From assembly GCA_003427395.1 (NCBI GenBank), contig BFEA01000946.1:57842-121841 (forward strand): DNA of 64,000 nucleotides. The letters are read 5' to 3'. Positions 11,319 to 22,749 of the stretch are shown in pieces. A program made the translations under genes and the position numbers. Numbering within the stretch: the stretch's first letter is position 1; each line of letters begins with the position of its first letter. This stretch comes from Chara braunii (taxonomy: Eukaryota; Streptophyta; Charophyceae; Charales; Characeae). Below the pieces are notes generated by a model that made no database searches, had not been told where the DNA came from, and saw nothing but the letters and a program-made list of their open reading frames with translations.

Positions 11319-11358
<40 letters not shown>
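11083..11358. repeat. Compound GT/GA/CA microsatellite
   Basis: The order is GT (11083-11094), GA, CA (about 11108-11148), GA (to about 11172), then after a gap a second GA run (about 11322-11358). Adjacent complementary CA and GT runs can form hairpins, which may explain the compound structure. Confidence 0.85.
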
Positions 11359-11360
<2 letters not shown>

Positions 11361-12867
11361 AAGTCTCAAATTTCCAAAATGCAACCGAGGTGATCAAATG
11401 AATATCAAAACATGTCGCCAAATATATGTAAAATAAACGTGAAAACATGACACAACTACCCTGCGCTGCGTTTCGTCCGACCACCAATACCGGAACTGGT
11501 CTGAGATTTATTCAAGTGGCAAGAGAGGGACTAAACGAGTCGAATAGATCGAATAAGGACTATCGAAGAACCACTGAAAGAAACGTAACCACAATATTGT
11601 TATTGTTATTCAGGGAAGATAGCCAAGATAAACTCCAAGTGCATAGCACAGACAAAGAAACGTCCAAAAAGGTACCGCCGGTCCGAGACCGAACAGTCCA
11701 CGTACAGAACCAGAAAATAACAACAAAATGCCAGACAACCAAAAGGAAACTCTTGCTACTAGTACTTTGACAGCCGGTACCCGCCAAAGCATCCAATCAA
11801 ATATGACCCCTTAAATGTATCAGGATTGAGGAAAAAATATTAAGTAAAAAAGAAAGAGAAAAAAAAATGAAACGAAAGGAAAAAACAAATAAAGGAAAGA
11901 AAAAAAAAAAACAATAAGTCATAAAAAGGAGGAATATATCAAGAAAAAACATTAAGTAATCAAAAGAAAAGAAAAAAATAAAATGAAACGAAAAAAAAAA
12001 GACAAATAAAAGAAAGAAGAAAAAGAAACAATCGATCATAAAACGGAGGAGCTGGTGACCCCTACAACCTGCTGCTCCCAAGCCTATGCAATTGTACCCC
12101 AAGACCATGTGCCTTAACCCAAAGGAAAAGCCTAACCCACCCGGTCAGGCAATCAACACAATCAACCCAGATACCTCCAAATTTCCCACAGAAGTTATAT
12201 CGAACATCATCAAACTAGTTATCTGGTAAACCCCTCTTCCCGAGCTCAATTTTCAAAGTGAGCAGAAAAGTAACTTCGACACCTGGAAGCATAGTATAAA
12301 TGCGAGCCCTGTGAAGACACGAGCAGATCGCCACCATTTTTTGTTGCCTGTTGCAATAGGAGTCGAAGTCCTGAAGGTTCTGTAAGGCCACACACCGGAG
12401 CCCCCAGTCAACTGAATCTTAATCTGCATGTTTATGCCCCATAAGGACAGACATCAGCTCGATCTTCGTGCTTATGCCGCACAAAGATAGACCTGAAGCC
12501 ACAACAAGAACAAGACAATGAAAATGTTTCAAAACCGAGATACCAAACAAAAACAGACTGCACAAACCAAAAAAGGAAACCCATGGATAAGGAATGGTGG
12601 CAGCCACCCGTGGACACATTAGAACATGAAGCCACGTCAAAGACAACACCTAAAATTATTCAAGACCTAAACACATAATAAAAATAAACAATACATAAAA
12701 GATAATGCCACCACAAAACTGATGGACAAATTAGGACGTGCAGCTATCCATGGACACATTAGGACGTGCTGCTACCCATGAGCACATTCGAACCTGAAGC
12801 CACGTAAAAAACAACACAACGAAATTTATTCAAAAACAAGAGAGACAAAACAAGACCACGTAACACA

Positions 12868-13328
12868 CCGCCTTCCTCTCCTTCTCACCTCATCCTCCTC
12901 CCTCCTCCCTCCTTCCTCCTCCTTCCTCCCTCTTCTTCTCACCTCGTCCTCCTTCCTTCTGCCTTCTTCCTTCTTCCTTCTTCCTCCTTCCTACATCCTC
13001 CTTCTCCCTCGTTCCTCCTTCCTCCTTCCTCCTTCCTCCTTCTTCCCTCCTTCCTCATTCCTCCCTCCTCTTCATCTCACCTTGTCCTTCCTCCCTCCTT
13101 CCTCCTCCCTCCTTCATCCTCGTCTTACACGTATTCGATTTGTTTAATAATCTTGTTGTCCTCCTAACCATCCTCCTCCCGCCTCCGCCTTCCTCTTCAT
13201 CTCACCTCGTGCTCCTCCTTCCTTCCTCCTCATCCCTCCCTCCTCGTTGCTTCACCTTGTCCTCCTTCCTCCTCCTTCCTCCTTCCTCCTTCCTCCCCAT
13301 CCTTCTTCCTCCCACCTCCTTCGTCCTC
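12868..13328 (+). repeat. Pyrimidine-rich CCTCCTT-type tract
   Basis: Almost 460 bases are C and T only, built of variants of CCTCCTT and CTTCCTC, with a strong strand bias. Such homopyrimidine-homopurine DNA can form triplex (H-DNA). The Ser/Pro/Leu-rich open frame across it is not a gene. Confidence 0.8.
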
Positions 13329-13587
13329 CATCCTCCTACTCTCTTCTTGCAACACTTTTTTCCCCCATCTTGTTCTCGTCCTCGTCATCCTCCTCCCTCC
13401 TCCTCTTTCAAGGATCAGATATGAAACTGATCGGAGCAGATGCTACACTTGATCATGGAGGAGGGGGGGGGAGGGGGTAGCGCGTAGGTAGTTTACACAT
13501 CATTAGATAGCTTTGTTAAAAAATTATCCAAAGTGTGCGAACTCGCAAACAACAAAGTATTACATGCACAATTGAGGTGTCAAAAGA

Positions 13588-13681
<94 letters not shown>

Positions 13682-13945
13682 TCATCCTCATACTCTCCTT
13701 TTGCGGTTACTTTTTTTCCTATCTTATTCCCGCTTTCGTCATCCTTCTACCTCCTTCTCCTCTTTCACGAATCAGATATGAAACTGATCGGAACAGATGC
13801 TACACTTGATTATGGAGGAGTGGGGGTGACACGAAGGTAGTTTACACATCATTAGATAGCTTTATTACAGAATTATCCAAAGTGTGAGAACCCACTAGCA
13901 ACAAAGTATTACACACACCATTGAGGTGTCGAAAAACAACTCTCC

Positions 13946-13983
<38 letters not shown>

Positions 13984-13985
13984 TT
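13329..13985 (+). repeat. About 355-bp tandem duplication ending in CT/CA microsatellites
   Basis: Unit 1 (13329-13681) and unit 2 (13682-13985) share a pyrimidine-rich head, then ATCAGATATGAAACTGATCG, GTAGTTTACACATCATTAGA, AATTATCCAAAGTGTG, AACAAAGTATTACA and TTGAGGTGTC, and each ends in a CT run followed by a CA run (13592-13676 and about 13940-13982). The shared ATGAAACTGATCG blocks lie 357 bp apart. Scattered differences show an old duplication. Confidence 0.75.
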
Positions 13986-15349
13986 CAACTTCACTTGTAG
14001 CTTCTTCTATTCTCGTTCTTCTTCTTTGGTTGCCGAGATTATGATCAATCGAGATGGGTTTCGCATACGAGGAGAGAACAAAGAGAGTCTAGCGTCCGCC
14101 AATCAAGACAGATTCATAAGCCCTCAGGCACGTGAGAGATGAATAGTTAAACCACCAGTAACGGCCTGCGCGACATTTCACACGGGCCCGTCAGCGCAAC
14201 AATGAAAAGTTGTTTTGGCTGGCGGCGCCAGCCTTTGAGGCTCGGTACCCTGAGCGTCCACAAATTTCAGGCTATTAACAATAACGGCCCATGCCCAATG
14301 TATGGGCCAAGTACATGAGATTTAACACTGACTTGGGTCACAGGAAGAACCACACTGCTCCAGGTGAATTCCCTAGTTGTTGATCCGCTCATGCCAGTAT
14401 TCTTGACATCCAATATGAAAGCGTCACTCAAGATTTATGCAATCAGATGGTGACAACATGTATGATGGACCCAAACTATGCAGTTGAGTTTGCAACACCT
14501 ATACTAAGAGGACACACACGCTAGGACTTTTCATTACGTATCTGACAGGAATTCTAGATGGTCCTGGTTGTATCTGACGTCAATCTCGTTCAAATTGGAA
14601 CAATACAGAGAAGATAGTCCTCAACCGAAGTCTCAATGTTACTATCTCAGCTGTCATCAGAACTCGTAACCATCCTTCGTACTCATAGTAGTCCAGTAGG
14701 AGAAACCCGGGAGTAGACTTAGACTTAGAGGGTAGGAGGAGAGAGAGAAAGAGAGTGGAGGAGGAAGAAGAGGGAGGAAAGGCAAGGCCTTTCTCCCTGG
14801 TACCTGACGCGGCAGCTATGGCACTGCAGGGCAGGTGCTGGGCCGCGGGCTGGGCCGGTGGCTGGCGCTACTCCGCTGCTGTGCTAATTCGCCGCTGCGC
14901 TATTCCTCCTCGCTGCTGCGCTGATTCTCTCCGCTGCTCTGCTCATGCCAACACTCAAGTGTTGCGCTAATCCTGTAGACTAACCTTCTGTCCACTAACC
15001 TACTGACTGAGGCTGGTACCCAGCTGATATAGTGTTGGGTCGGCCTCAGTCCTACTGAGTGCCTTCGGGTTTGGACCGTTGATCAGGCCCAACGGTTCAG
15101 ATCCGATTTCAAATCGAAAAAGTGGCGCCTAAACTGCGCCGCCGGCCGGTCCTACCAATGGTCCAGTATCTGGCCTAACTAGCCGTTGGGTCTGGTGGGG
15201 TCTAAACGAGGCCTACCAGACTCTAGACTGAATCAACGGTTCCTAGGCCTACCTGGACCTAGCTGGGACCGTCGTGACCCAGTACCTAGGCCTAACCCGT
15301 GCCTACTACAGAACCAGGCCCTAACTGGGGCCCGTGTAGTATCAGTATG

Positions 15350-15352
<3 letters not shown>

Positions 15353-15412
<60 letters not shown>
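15353..15412 (+). repeat. GT microsatellite
   Basis: This is an essentially perfect run of about 30 GT units. The Thr-His open frame on the other strand is an artefact of it. Confidence 0.95.
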
Positions 15413-15414
<2 letters not shown>

Positions 15415-16486
15415 CTGCCTTGCCTCCTTGCATGCAGCAATGATTGCTTCAGTCCGCTTCTTCGTTTCAGCTAGCAGGTCGACCATACGGGCCTCATAGG
15501 CGGCCTCAGTTTCCCCCTCTTTCCATTCCATGGCTTGCATCAACGATCATAAGATTGTTGGCATTCGCTGCAGGAACCGGTGGCAGGTGCTGACGTGGTG
15601 CCAAACTCCGGTTAACATGACACAGACCCCCTTGCTGATGCCTCACTGAGCCCCTACTGAAGTGTCACAATAACGTGGACTGCTGACCTCTCCCTGCTGA
15701 CATGTACTAACATGTTCTGCAGATGTGTCTGCCAAAATTGCCTGCTGACATGTCACTGTGCTCAATGTGTTGAGGTGGCAACTCCTCAATACCCTCAGCA
15801 AGAAGAAGAAGATCAGATATGAGAACGGAGAAAGAAGAAGAAGACACATGATACACAAATGGGAACCCTCCATGGGATCCAGTCGATCGCCAAGATATGA
15901 CGGAACTAAATTGAATAAAAAAAACACGAAAAGGAAGAAGATTTTTCACAAACAATCAAGTCCTGTTTAAAGTTTTCAAGTATCCCTTATTCTCATTTTT
16001 TTTTTTTTTAAACAAATGCTCAAATTTATTCGTGGGGAGCAACAAGTGTTGGGAACCGAGCCCAACGTCCCAAGTCGAATGATACGGATCATTGAGAACA
16101 TTTGGGATCATTTGAGATACCAAGGCCATTACCCGGCTAAGCCTTACTTCGACTGAGAACAATATGAGAACGAGATCTAATTCCCTAATCCCCGCATCAA
16201 AGTAGGAATATGAAAAATCAAACCTCATCTGCAACTAAGCTAAAAAACTGAAAGAATCGAACTTGTGGAACTACCACTTCAAAATAAGAATTCGAAATTT
16301 CAGCAGAGGAAAGTTTACGAGGAATAAAAATTGTCGCATGAACGAAAATAAACAATAATCGCAAGGCAGATTCATGAATAATCAGAAAGAGGGAAACATT
16401 TTGATTTTGAAACCTCAATCACAAAATAAACCAGCTTAATAAGTTCGTCAGGTAATTAATCAGAAATCTAGTTAACCACCTAATAT

Positions 16487-16650
16487 ATTTTTTTTTAAAC
16501 AAAAAAGGGCGACAACCTTGAGATATCATCGTGAAACTGACCGACCCTAGTTAATTCAGGAATTTCATTCATTTGGTTCCATCAGGATTGAGCCTCACAT
16601 TTGGATTTCAACAGTTTATGCGTGTACCAATTGAGCTAAGCTTCTTGGTC
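16487..16650 (-). mobile_element. tRNA-derived SINE copy
   Basis: On the minus strand the element starts near 16650 with ACCAAGAAGC, followed by a polymerase III A box TTAGCTCAATTGG (16627-16639), about 31 bases of spacer and a B box GGCTCAATCC (16585-16594; the consensus is GGTTCGANNCC). About 90 bases further it ends in a run of A (complement of 16488-16496). A tRNA-like head, an unrelated body and an A tail within about 165 bp fit a tRNA-derived SINE. I see no clear target-site duplication, and a lone tRNA pseudogene is the alternative. Confidence 0.6.
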
Positions 16651-19007
16651 ATAATGTATTTATCATCACATTTTTTTACCCTATATAGTATTATAAATAT
16701 GACATATATATACATGAAATTTTATAAAAAGAGAAATTAATTTGAGGAGAGAAGATTTTTTTTTCATGGACAAAAGCCACACAATTTGAAAACATATGCT
16801 TCAAGGGTGACGAGCGGGTCGCAAAAGACCTCTTATCTCATCATCTTGTCACGCAAGAGAAACGACAAAAAATGTGCACGTGTCTGCGCCTAAAACATAT
16901 CATCATCAAATGCCCCGTGTAAGTGACAACAAACAATCATCTTACATCTTGCCTCAAATTTTAAGGGACCAACCTAAGAACCAAAAATCGAGCATGTGGC
17001 AACAAGGATCGTCGTGCAAAGTCAAGGGCATAGCCAAAACAACAACAATTTGGCCTAAGACACTCGGGACAAACCACTATTCCAAGGACCAAGCCCAAAC
17101 ACTCAAACACCAACCATTATTCCAAAGATTCAGTTATAACACCAAAGATCAACTTAAAAACTGAAAAACGAGGGTCGGATACTACAAGGACAAAACATCC
17201 ACCAACCTAGACCTATGGCCCTAACCTTAAGGACCAGGTTTGGACCAGTGCTGGAAGACCAACACAACACTACACATCTTTCAAATCAACATAAAAAAAA
17301 CATGGGACGATAACTTACACAAGGAGGACGAGCCTAACCATGGACCAACCAAAATCAATAGAAACTATTGATTAAGTGTTACCCTCGACACCAATCTCTG
17401 TTCCTTTCCGCCATTTACGATAATTTAATGCTTTTGAACCCTTTTAAAAATAATACTACTTGTTTGTTCCTCCTCTAGAACCTACCAGATTGCCTTCCCT
17501 CATTACTTGGCTCTTCAACTATCATGGAGGCAGTGCGGGCATTCTATGGGAAAAATCTAGTTGGGTTCCAAGTGACCAAAAATACAAATTTAGACATTCA
17601 CTCTCTCAGTGTAAATGGGCTGGCTACGACAGATGCAGAGAAGCGATGCTCCATCATGGAGCAACTTCATCATGGAGCAGCTCCACGCCATCCACGGGGT
17701 TGGAGGGAGGTTCTGGCCTTGTCTGCGATGTTTTATCACGGAGCAGCTCCATAGGGTTGGAGAGAAGTCCTGACAGTTGGCATTCTCCTGCCAATCCATC
17801 CCCCATGAAGTTCCATGCCGTTCCTCACTGGCCAACTTATTGCACTTGATATTTGCTCATGCCTCCGAGCCTCCGATACATCTGTGGCCAGTTACTACAT
17901 TGCTCTACTGGTGTACTAAGCGTTTCAGAAGTCCATCCCTGTATGGCATAACGGCCCACTCATTCACAGTTCGACACATTGATAACGTTGAGTGCAAGTT
18001 GTCGTCATCCCTATGTTCCATAATGGCCCACTGGTAGGATGTGAGAAAGAGGCAAAGGGGAAGGGGATCAACACAAAGTAGAGATGGAGAGAAGAAAAAA
18101 TAAAATAATAGAAAGGAAAAGTAACGAAGAAAAGGAGTGTAGAATGAAGATGAGAGTAAAGGGAAGGATAAAAAAAGACAAAAAAATCAGTTTTTCTTGG
18201 ACCACAGAGAGGACATACATCATAAGGATGAGGTGGATGAACGCATGGAAGACCTAGCTAAGCTCAGTACAACAATTGTCACAACGGGCACCACAAAAGA
18301 TCATGCATTTAGTAGAACCCCCATGGCCAGAAAATGAACATATGTCTCTGGATATGGAAGGTGCCTGCAATTAATAACAGAGGGACAATCCTCTACACCC
18401 ATGAATGTGAAAACCATATCATTGGAGTGATTGTGATAAATAGGATGACAGCTACAGTCGAGTGTAACAGTGATTGTAGTTGTGCCAAGGGGAAGGTCAC
18501 AGGGTCTTCGTACATTATCCTGCTGCAGCACTGGGCCAGAGCAATGTTGTTCGACACAAGAGCATGCAGATGGTGTGGCAAGAAAACAACATCATTGTGT
18601 ACAAAGTCAGTAACATAAGAGATGGCATGAACCATGATGTTGTGGTCCCACAGCTCCAGGTAGTCAAAGGCATATACAATGACCATGTAATGGCCAGGTT
18701 CGTATACAATGTAGGCAGACATGTGGGATGCAAGACTAAACTACTCGCCTGCTTGAGCATTGCGTGGTTCAAGTTGGAGATCCCTCACTGCTGCTTGTAG
18801 GATAACATGATTAAAGAAAACAAAAGAAAAGAAAAGAAAAGAAAAGAAAAGAAAAAACAAAAAAAGATCGGAAAGGAAGGAAAGACTGGGGGAGGATAAA
18901 AAAACGGGGGGAATTGAAAAAAAAAAAAAAAAAAAAAAAAATCTCCTTCTTACGAGGCCCGCCGTGCTAGCTCCAGCCGTTAACGTGTCCCGCCATCGCT
19001 CAATCGT

Positions 19008-19011
<4 letters not shown>

Positions 19012-19062
<51 letters not shown>
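19012..19062 (+). repeat. GT microsatellite
   Basis: About 25 GT units in a row, with CA-rich sequence about 100 bp further on (19157-19190). Confidence 0.95.
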
Positions 19063-19065
<3 letters not shown>

Positions 19066-19197
19066 ACCCCGTTCCCTCCAAGGGATGACCGCGACCGAAG
19101 GGATCGGTTGTCCGAAGGACAATCGGCCTTTTAGGCCTAGTCGTCCCTCGGACACCACACACACACGAACACATACACAGACACGACCACGCCACCT

Positions 19198-19645
19198 AGT
19201 CTGTAATTCCGTGCAAATTGGCAAGGACCTCCCTGATCACATGAACAGACAGTCTACCAGGCTGATAGAGATAAGCATTCCGAAGGGTCTTCTTGACCAC
19301 CGCCCATCATGCGTCCGCAGCGAAGCCATTGCTTCTCATCGTTGTCACTATGCCCGTTATCTGATTCGCCGCGTCCTCCGGATTTGAGCATAGCATGAGA
19401 ATCTGCGCCACCTGTGCCATGATAATCTGTAGTGATTACCTGGCGCTCCTGTTGGATTTGAACTTGATGAACCTGCAGGGAGCAAAGCCCAACCCAATGC
19501 GCCTATCATGTCCGGTGGTGGAGTAGGAACCGTCCACCGGTGAGGTGACCGTGATGGTCATGCTAAGGAAGTTGGCCACTCGGCCAAGCCCGTCTTCATC
19601 CACCTCTGTATTCTCCCTGATCTCAATGTACTGATCCGGCAGGGA
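19198..19645 (-). pseudogene. Penelope-like RT: C-terminal connector (thumb-like)
   Basis: After a frameshift near 19645 the minus strand continues QYIEIRENTEVDEDGLG, FLSMTITVTSP, IGLGFAPCRFIKFKSNRS, then IIMAQVAQILMLCSNPEDA, MRSNGFAAD and VVKKTLRNAYLYQPG, ending at a TAG. In Penelope-like elements the segment behind the RT has the pattern of a Ser-rich basic turn, a helix with a cysteine or serine, and a NG(Y/F) turn, all visible here. One TAA follows the SNRSAR stretch and one TGA follows FAADA. The order and spacing support assignment to this class. Confidence 0.65.
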
Positions 19646-20991
19646 TCATTCGGCTGCCAGTCCTCCCTCCTATCCAGAAAGCTCCTGATGATGACGTTGT
19701 TGACTGTGCCAAGGTCGTCTACGTACCTGAAGGTGCTCCCAAAACACGGAATTAGATGGGCATTCCCCGTATCTACTAGTATCATCATCGCCTGACATTC
19801 ATACTTAAAAAAGTAAATGTCGCACCAGATCGGCGAGCACACCAATCCCATGGGGATGCCCCTTACCTGCCTCCATACGTACTCCCCCATGTATAATATG
19901 CTGTTGGCAATGCACCATTCCGAGAGCCAGCAGATATCCCCTTCCCTGAATAGTAATGTGCCCATCTCCTCCGGCAGTTCAACATCCGCCCATGCTGGTT
20001 GCAGATCGCCACCTTCCCCGAACCTGATCATGACCGCGTGGTTAAAGCACCTCTCCCTCATCACCTGCATAGCGCACTGCACGTTGAATTTGACTGCGGC
20101 AGTGAGACTGTCCTCCGAGTTGTCCGTCGGGATTGTTTCGAAACATCTGGTCATGTCGGCTGTGAAGACGGAATAGACCTTCTCTGGTAGATTGGTGTAG
20201 AATTCCCCTACCGTTGAAATGGCCCACCAGAGGTTGGGTTTGACGCCATGCTGCTCCTCCACTTCCAGGCTCCTGTTCTGACAGAAGGTTTGCACAAGTG
20301 GGAGAAGGAAACGCAATATGCAGGCGCATATATCCGCCGCAGGAAAGATGACAGTATTCGCCGTGTTCGTGATCCATCGGAAAGTGCCCTTTTGCACCTT
20401 GAGTACTGCCATGAGATAGGGATACGAGACCACAGCAGCAGGAAGTGCCGGAAAGGCAAGGAGCTCGCCGCGGATGCGCGATATGACGACTGCAGGCGGT
20501 GCCGGAATGCTGGCAAACTCAAGGCCCGATAGTCTTTGGAAGGCCATTTTTCGTTTAAAGTTCTTGAAGACGAAGGCGGGCATGTTGGGAGCTTTGTCCA
20601 TTGGACAGATGAGGAATCTACCAGTCAGGAACGCCAATTCTCTCTTGACGGTCGGATGCTCGAATGGCTCCGCGACAATGTGTCTATGTGCCGCCTGGTA
20701 CCTTTCCATCTTCTCCTTTCCCTTTTTCAGGATGACCCTTCGGAGAAACGACCCGGTGGAATCTGTGAGGTCGCGTAGCTCCATAATCCGTGCAAAAAGC
20801 TCGTCCAAAAATTTCCCCTGCTCAGGAATTGCTTCATCCACATCCAGCGCCATGCACGGGAGATGATTGAGGCCTGCATTGATGATGTTCTGCAACAGTG
20901 GGCTATCCNTGANTGAAGAGTCCAAAGTGATGACGTGNGTGCANCCCTCGTTGTGGAGTAATTNGATCGACCAGTTCTNGCGCATGTCCAA
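19646..20991 (-). pseudogene. Penelope-like reverse transcriptase domain
   Basis: The frame holds about 445 residues of RT sequence. Early motifs include FLICPMDKAPNMPAFV and YPYLMAVLKVQKGTFRWI (the fingers, corresponding to the YgLPKiHK..fRPI block of Penelope elements). Motif A is FTADMTRCFETIP (about 20130-20172) with the first catalytic Asp. Motif B is RGIPMGLVCSPIW (about 19822-19861). Motif C is FRYVDDLGTVNN (about 19700-19733) with the paired catalytic Asp residues. All three catalytic aspartates remain. RT copies element RNA into DNA at the target. Four single Ns (20909-20978) blur the upstream end. Confidence 0.8.
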
Positions 20992-21402
20992 GTACCTTTG
21001 TGCCCTGCATGGGCACTACGGATCGTAACCCTCCATCCAGTGTGACACGCTGAAGTCACAGAATGTCTCCGCAGGTCAGCATAGTTTGGAGGCTATGCTG
21101 TGATTACAGGTCCACCCAATCTTTGCGCGTTTCAGCCAAGTCGCCGTGTCATCTCCAACTACCCTGTTGAGCACCCTGTTTATAAGTTTTCCAATGGATA
21201 TCGGCTCCATCACACGGCTAGTGTACTTTAGGTGCAGGAAGGCGTCACACTCTGGCTTCTGCCTCCTCCATGCTTTCCCGCCGTTCGGTAGTGTGATCAT
21301 TTGCCCCGGGGCATTGACCCATCCGTTCGGATCCTGTGCTCGGAAGCACACCGTGCTAGATACAAGACATGGAGTGTGTCGAGGGGGTAGAGCATGCCAC
21401 GG
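20992..21402 (-). pseudogene. Penelope-like element: exon preceding the RT
   Basis: From a 3' splice site at 21403 the frame reads PWHALPPRHTPCLVS, RRQKPECDAFLHLKYTSRV and WLKRAKIGWTCNHSIASKLC, then a TGA (21076-21078), continues in the same frame (TFCDFSVSHWMEGYDP), meets a TAG near 21018 and joins the RT frame. The continued frame on both sides of two stops shows it belongs to the same protein. The alternation of Cys, His and aromatic residues does not make a motif I can name. Confidence 0.55.
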
Positions 21403-21736
21403 CTGCAGAGGCAAAAAAAGGGGGGAACAGAGAGAGAGGGGGGGGGGGGGTCACATCACGCAGATGCATAATGTGATCCAAGCCAGTGGAATTTGTACAG
21501 ACGACAAGTTTTGAGGCATCTTGGGAGGGCTAAACGCCATAAATTTTTCACGAGTTGCTTTTGTCATACACCTTAAAATTAGCGAAGGATAATAAGGGGA
21601 GAAATAAGAGGAAGCCGCAAACGAGGCTGGTACAAAAATTAGGCGGTTGTGCGCATTTAAGCCCTCGTGGGTCGTCTGGAGGCGGAAGCCCCACCCCTCG
21701 TTGCGCCTCCTGGGTTCTTCTTCTTCCTGCCCTTAC
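21403..21736 (-). other. Probable 334-bp intron in the Penelope-like gene
   Basis: The 3' end (21403) is an excellent acceptor: a C-run, a T-run and GCCTCTGCAG. The likely donor is GTAAGGG at 21736, directly after the coding text FAQSTLTKSG. The sequence in between has stops in all minus frames. The donor is less certain than the acceptor. A poly-C of 12 bases near 21440 lies in the pyrimidine tract. Confidence 0.55.
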
Positions 21737-22725
21737 CACTCTTGGTGAGTGTAGATTGCGCGAAGTTTTCTGGCGAAATGTGAATGACAGGTGGAGGAGT
21801 AAGCCCCCTAATAATCATGAGAGGTTGCTGGATGGAAGGGGGTGAGAACCGGCAACCAGGCGGCCGGAGGTGGGGTTGATTGTCGAACCCCGGTCGGGGG
21901 TGCATTGAAGATGGTGTTGCCATGTTGTAGAACCTTCCCTGCTTGCGCTGTCTGGTTGGCGGGCCCGGCGGGCTGCTGTTGGGTAGGGTGGGGCGGGGGA
22001 GGTGGAGGGGGAGGAGGTGGAGGGGCGTCGTCGGCAGGCCGGGCTCTCTGAAAATTGAGCGTGGTTTGGTGCGGACCCTGTGCCCCCCCGCTTCTCTTCC
22101 GTAATGCGGAGCGCGGAGAGCTGAGTGGGACCCTGGTTGGCCTTTCGGGAATCCGAGCGGAGAGCATGATGCGCGCAAGTGCCGTCGGGATCAGGTAGCT
22201 CCAGAGGTGTTCCTCTTTCAGAACGCCTTCTGCGTTCAGGGTTAGATCTCCTTCGAGCTCCTTGGCGTATCCCATCGTCAAGTCCCTAAGGAAATTGAAA
22301 CTAATGGCTGCTAGCACCACATCCCTCCATGTCGTCCTAAGATAGTGTATGAGCATTGACGTCCGAATCTTGATTGAGGACATGTTGGGAAAGAGGATGT
22401 CCTGGTGCGCTAATAGGTACCATATAACGTGATCAAACCACAGGGGGGTATCCCCGCAGTCCTTGTTCTTATCCTTCTTGCACTTGCACTTCAGATATGG
22501 TCTTCCCACACTCCATACCTTCCTCAGGGTCCTGAGATCATGCTTCCCCTCCTGCCTAATGCCCTTCTGCCACATGCTAGAATTTGTATCCCCACGTTTA
22601 TCGGGATCGAGCTCACGCATGGGAGAAAATTTCAGATCCTGGGGATCCAGAGGGCTGACCCTACCGCAATACTTCAGTTTTCCTTTCAAAATAAATGTCC
22701 TACACTGTCTAACCTGCTCGTCCAT
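21737..22725 (-). pseudogene. Penelope-like element: N-terminal region with proline-rich linker
   Basis: The frame begins with MDEQVRQCRTFILKGKLKY and runs about 305 residues. A Cys/Lys-rich patch (YLKCKCKKDKNKDC) is followed by helical text (WYLLAHQDILFP, MLIHYLRTTWRDVVLAAI), a linker with eleven prolines in a row, and a Gln/Pro-rich stretch. The frame ends at a TAG near 21808; a second frame carries coding-like text (PPPVIHISPENFAQ) to the intron donor, so a frameshift is likely there. The upstream TGA at 22752 is in frame with the preceding segment. I know no function for it. Confidence 0.55.
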
Positions 22726-22749
22726 GACGTTACCTAAGAACTGAAGTGC

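Larger units (their letters stand above)
9564..12867. other. Repeat-rich non-coding region
   Basis: No gene is supported here. The stretch holds a 105-bp tandem duplication (9851-10060), two related hairpins (10874-10980), GT/CA/GA microsatellites (11083-11358), A/G-rich low-complexity DNA (11830-12040) and a loose direct repeat of about 60 bp (near 12604 and 12783, sharing GAAGCCACGT). Open frames of up to 144 codons run through the microsatellites and are artefacts. Confidence 0.5.
13986..19197. other. Non-coding region with SINE and microsatellites
   Basis: No convincing gene is seen. Near 15420-15543 the minus strand reads MEWKEGETEAAYEARMVDLL and TKKRTEAIIAACKEARQ, a short charged helix-forming piece that could be a gag scrap, but it is too short to assign. 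At 15020-15330 there are several AGGCCTA-containing inverted words. Overlapping open frames near 17460-18037 and 18300-18800 run on both strands and match nothing I know. A GAAAA repeat (18820-18855) and an A-run (18917-18941) precede the GT microsatellite. Confidence 0.45.

Noticed and set aside
11053-11487. Open frame of 144 codons with CVCVCV and SLSLSL runs
   Set aside because: It follows from compound GT/GA microsatellites, and both strands are open for the same reason.
13140-13480. Pro/Ser-rich frames resembling secreted proteins
   Set aside because: They lie in a CCTCCTT pyrimidine tract with no start context or second conserved frame.
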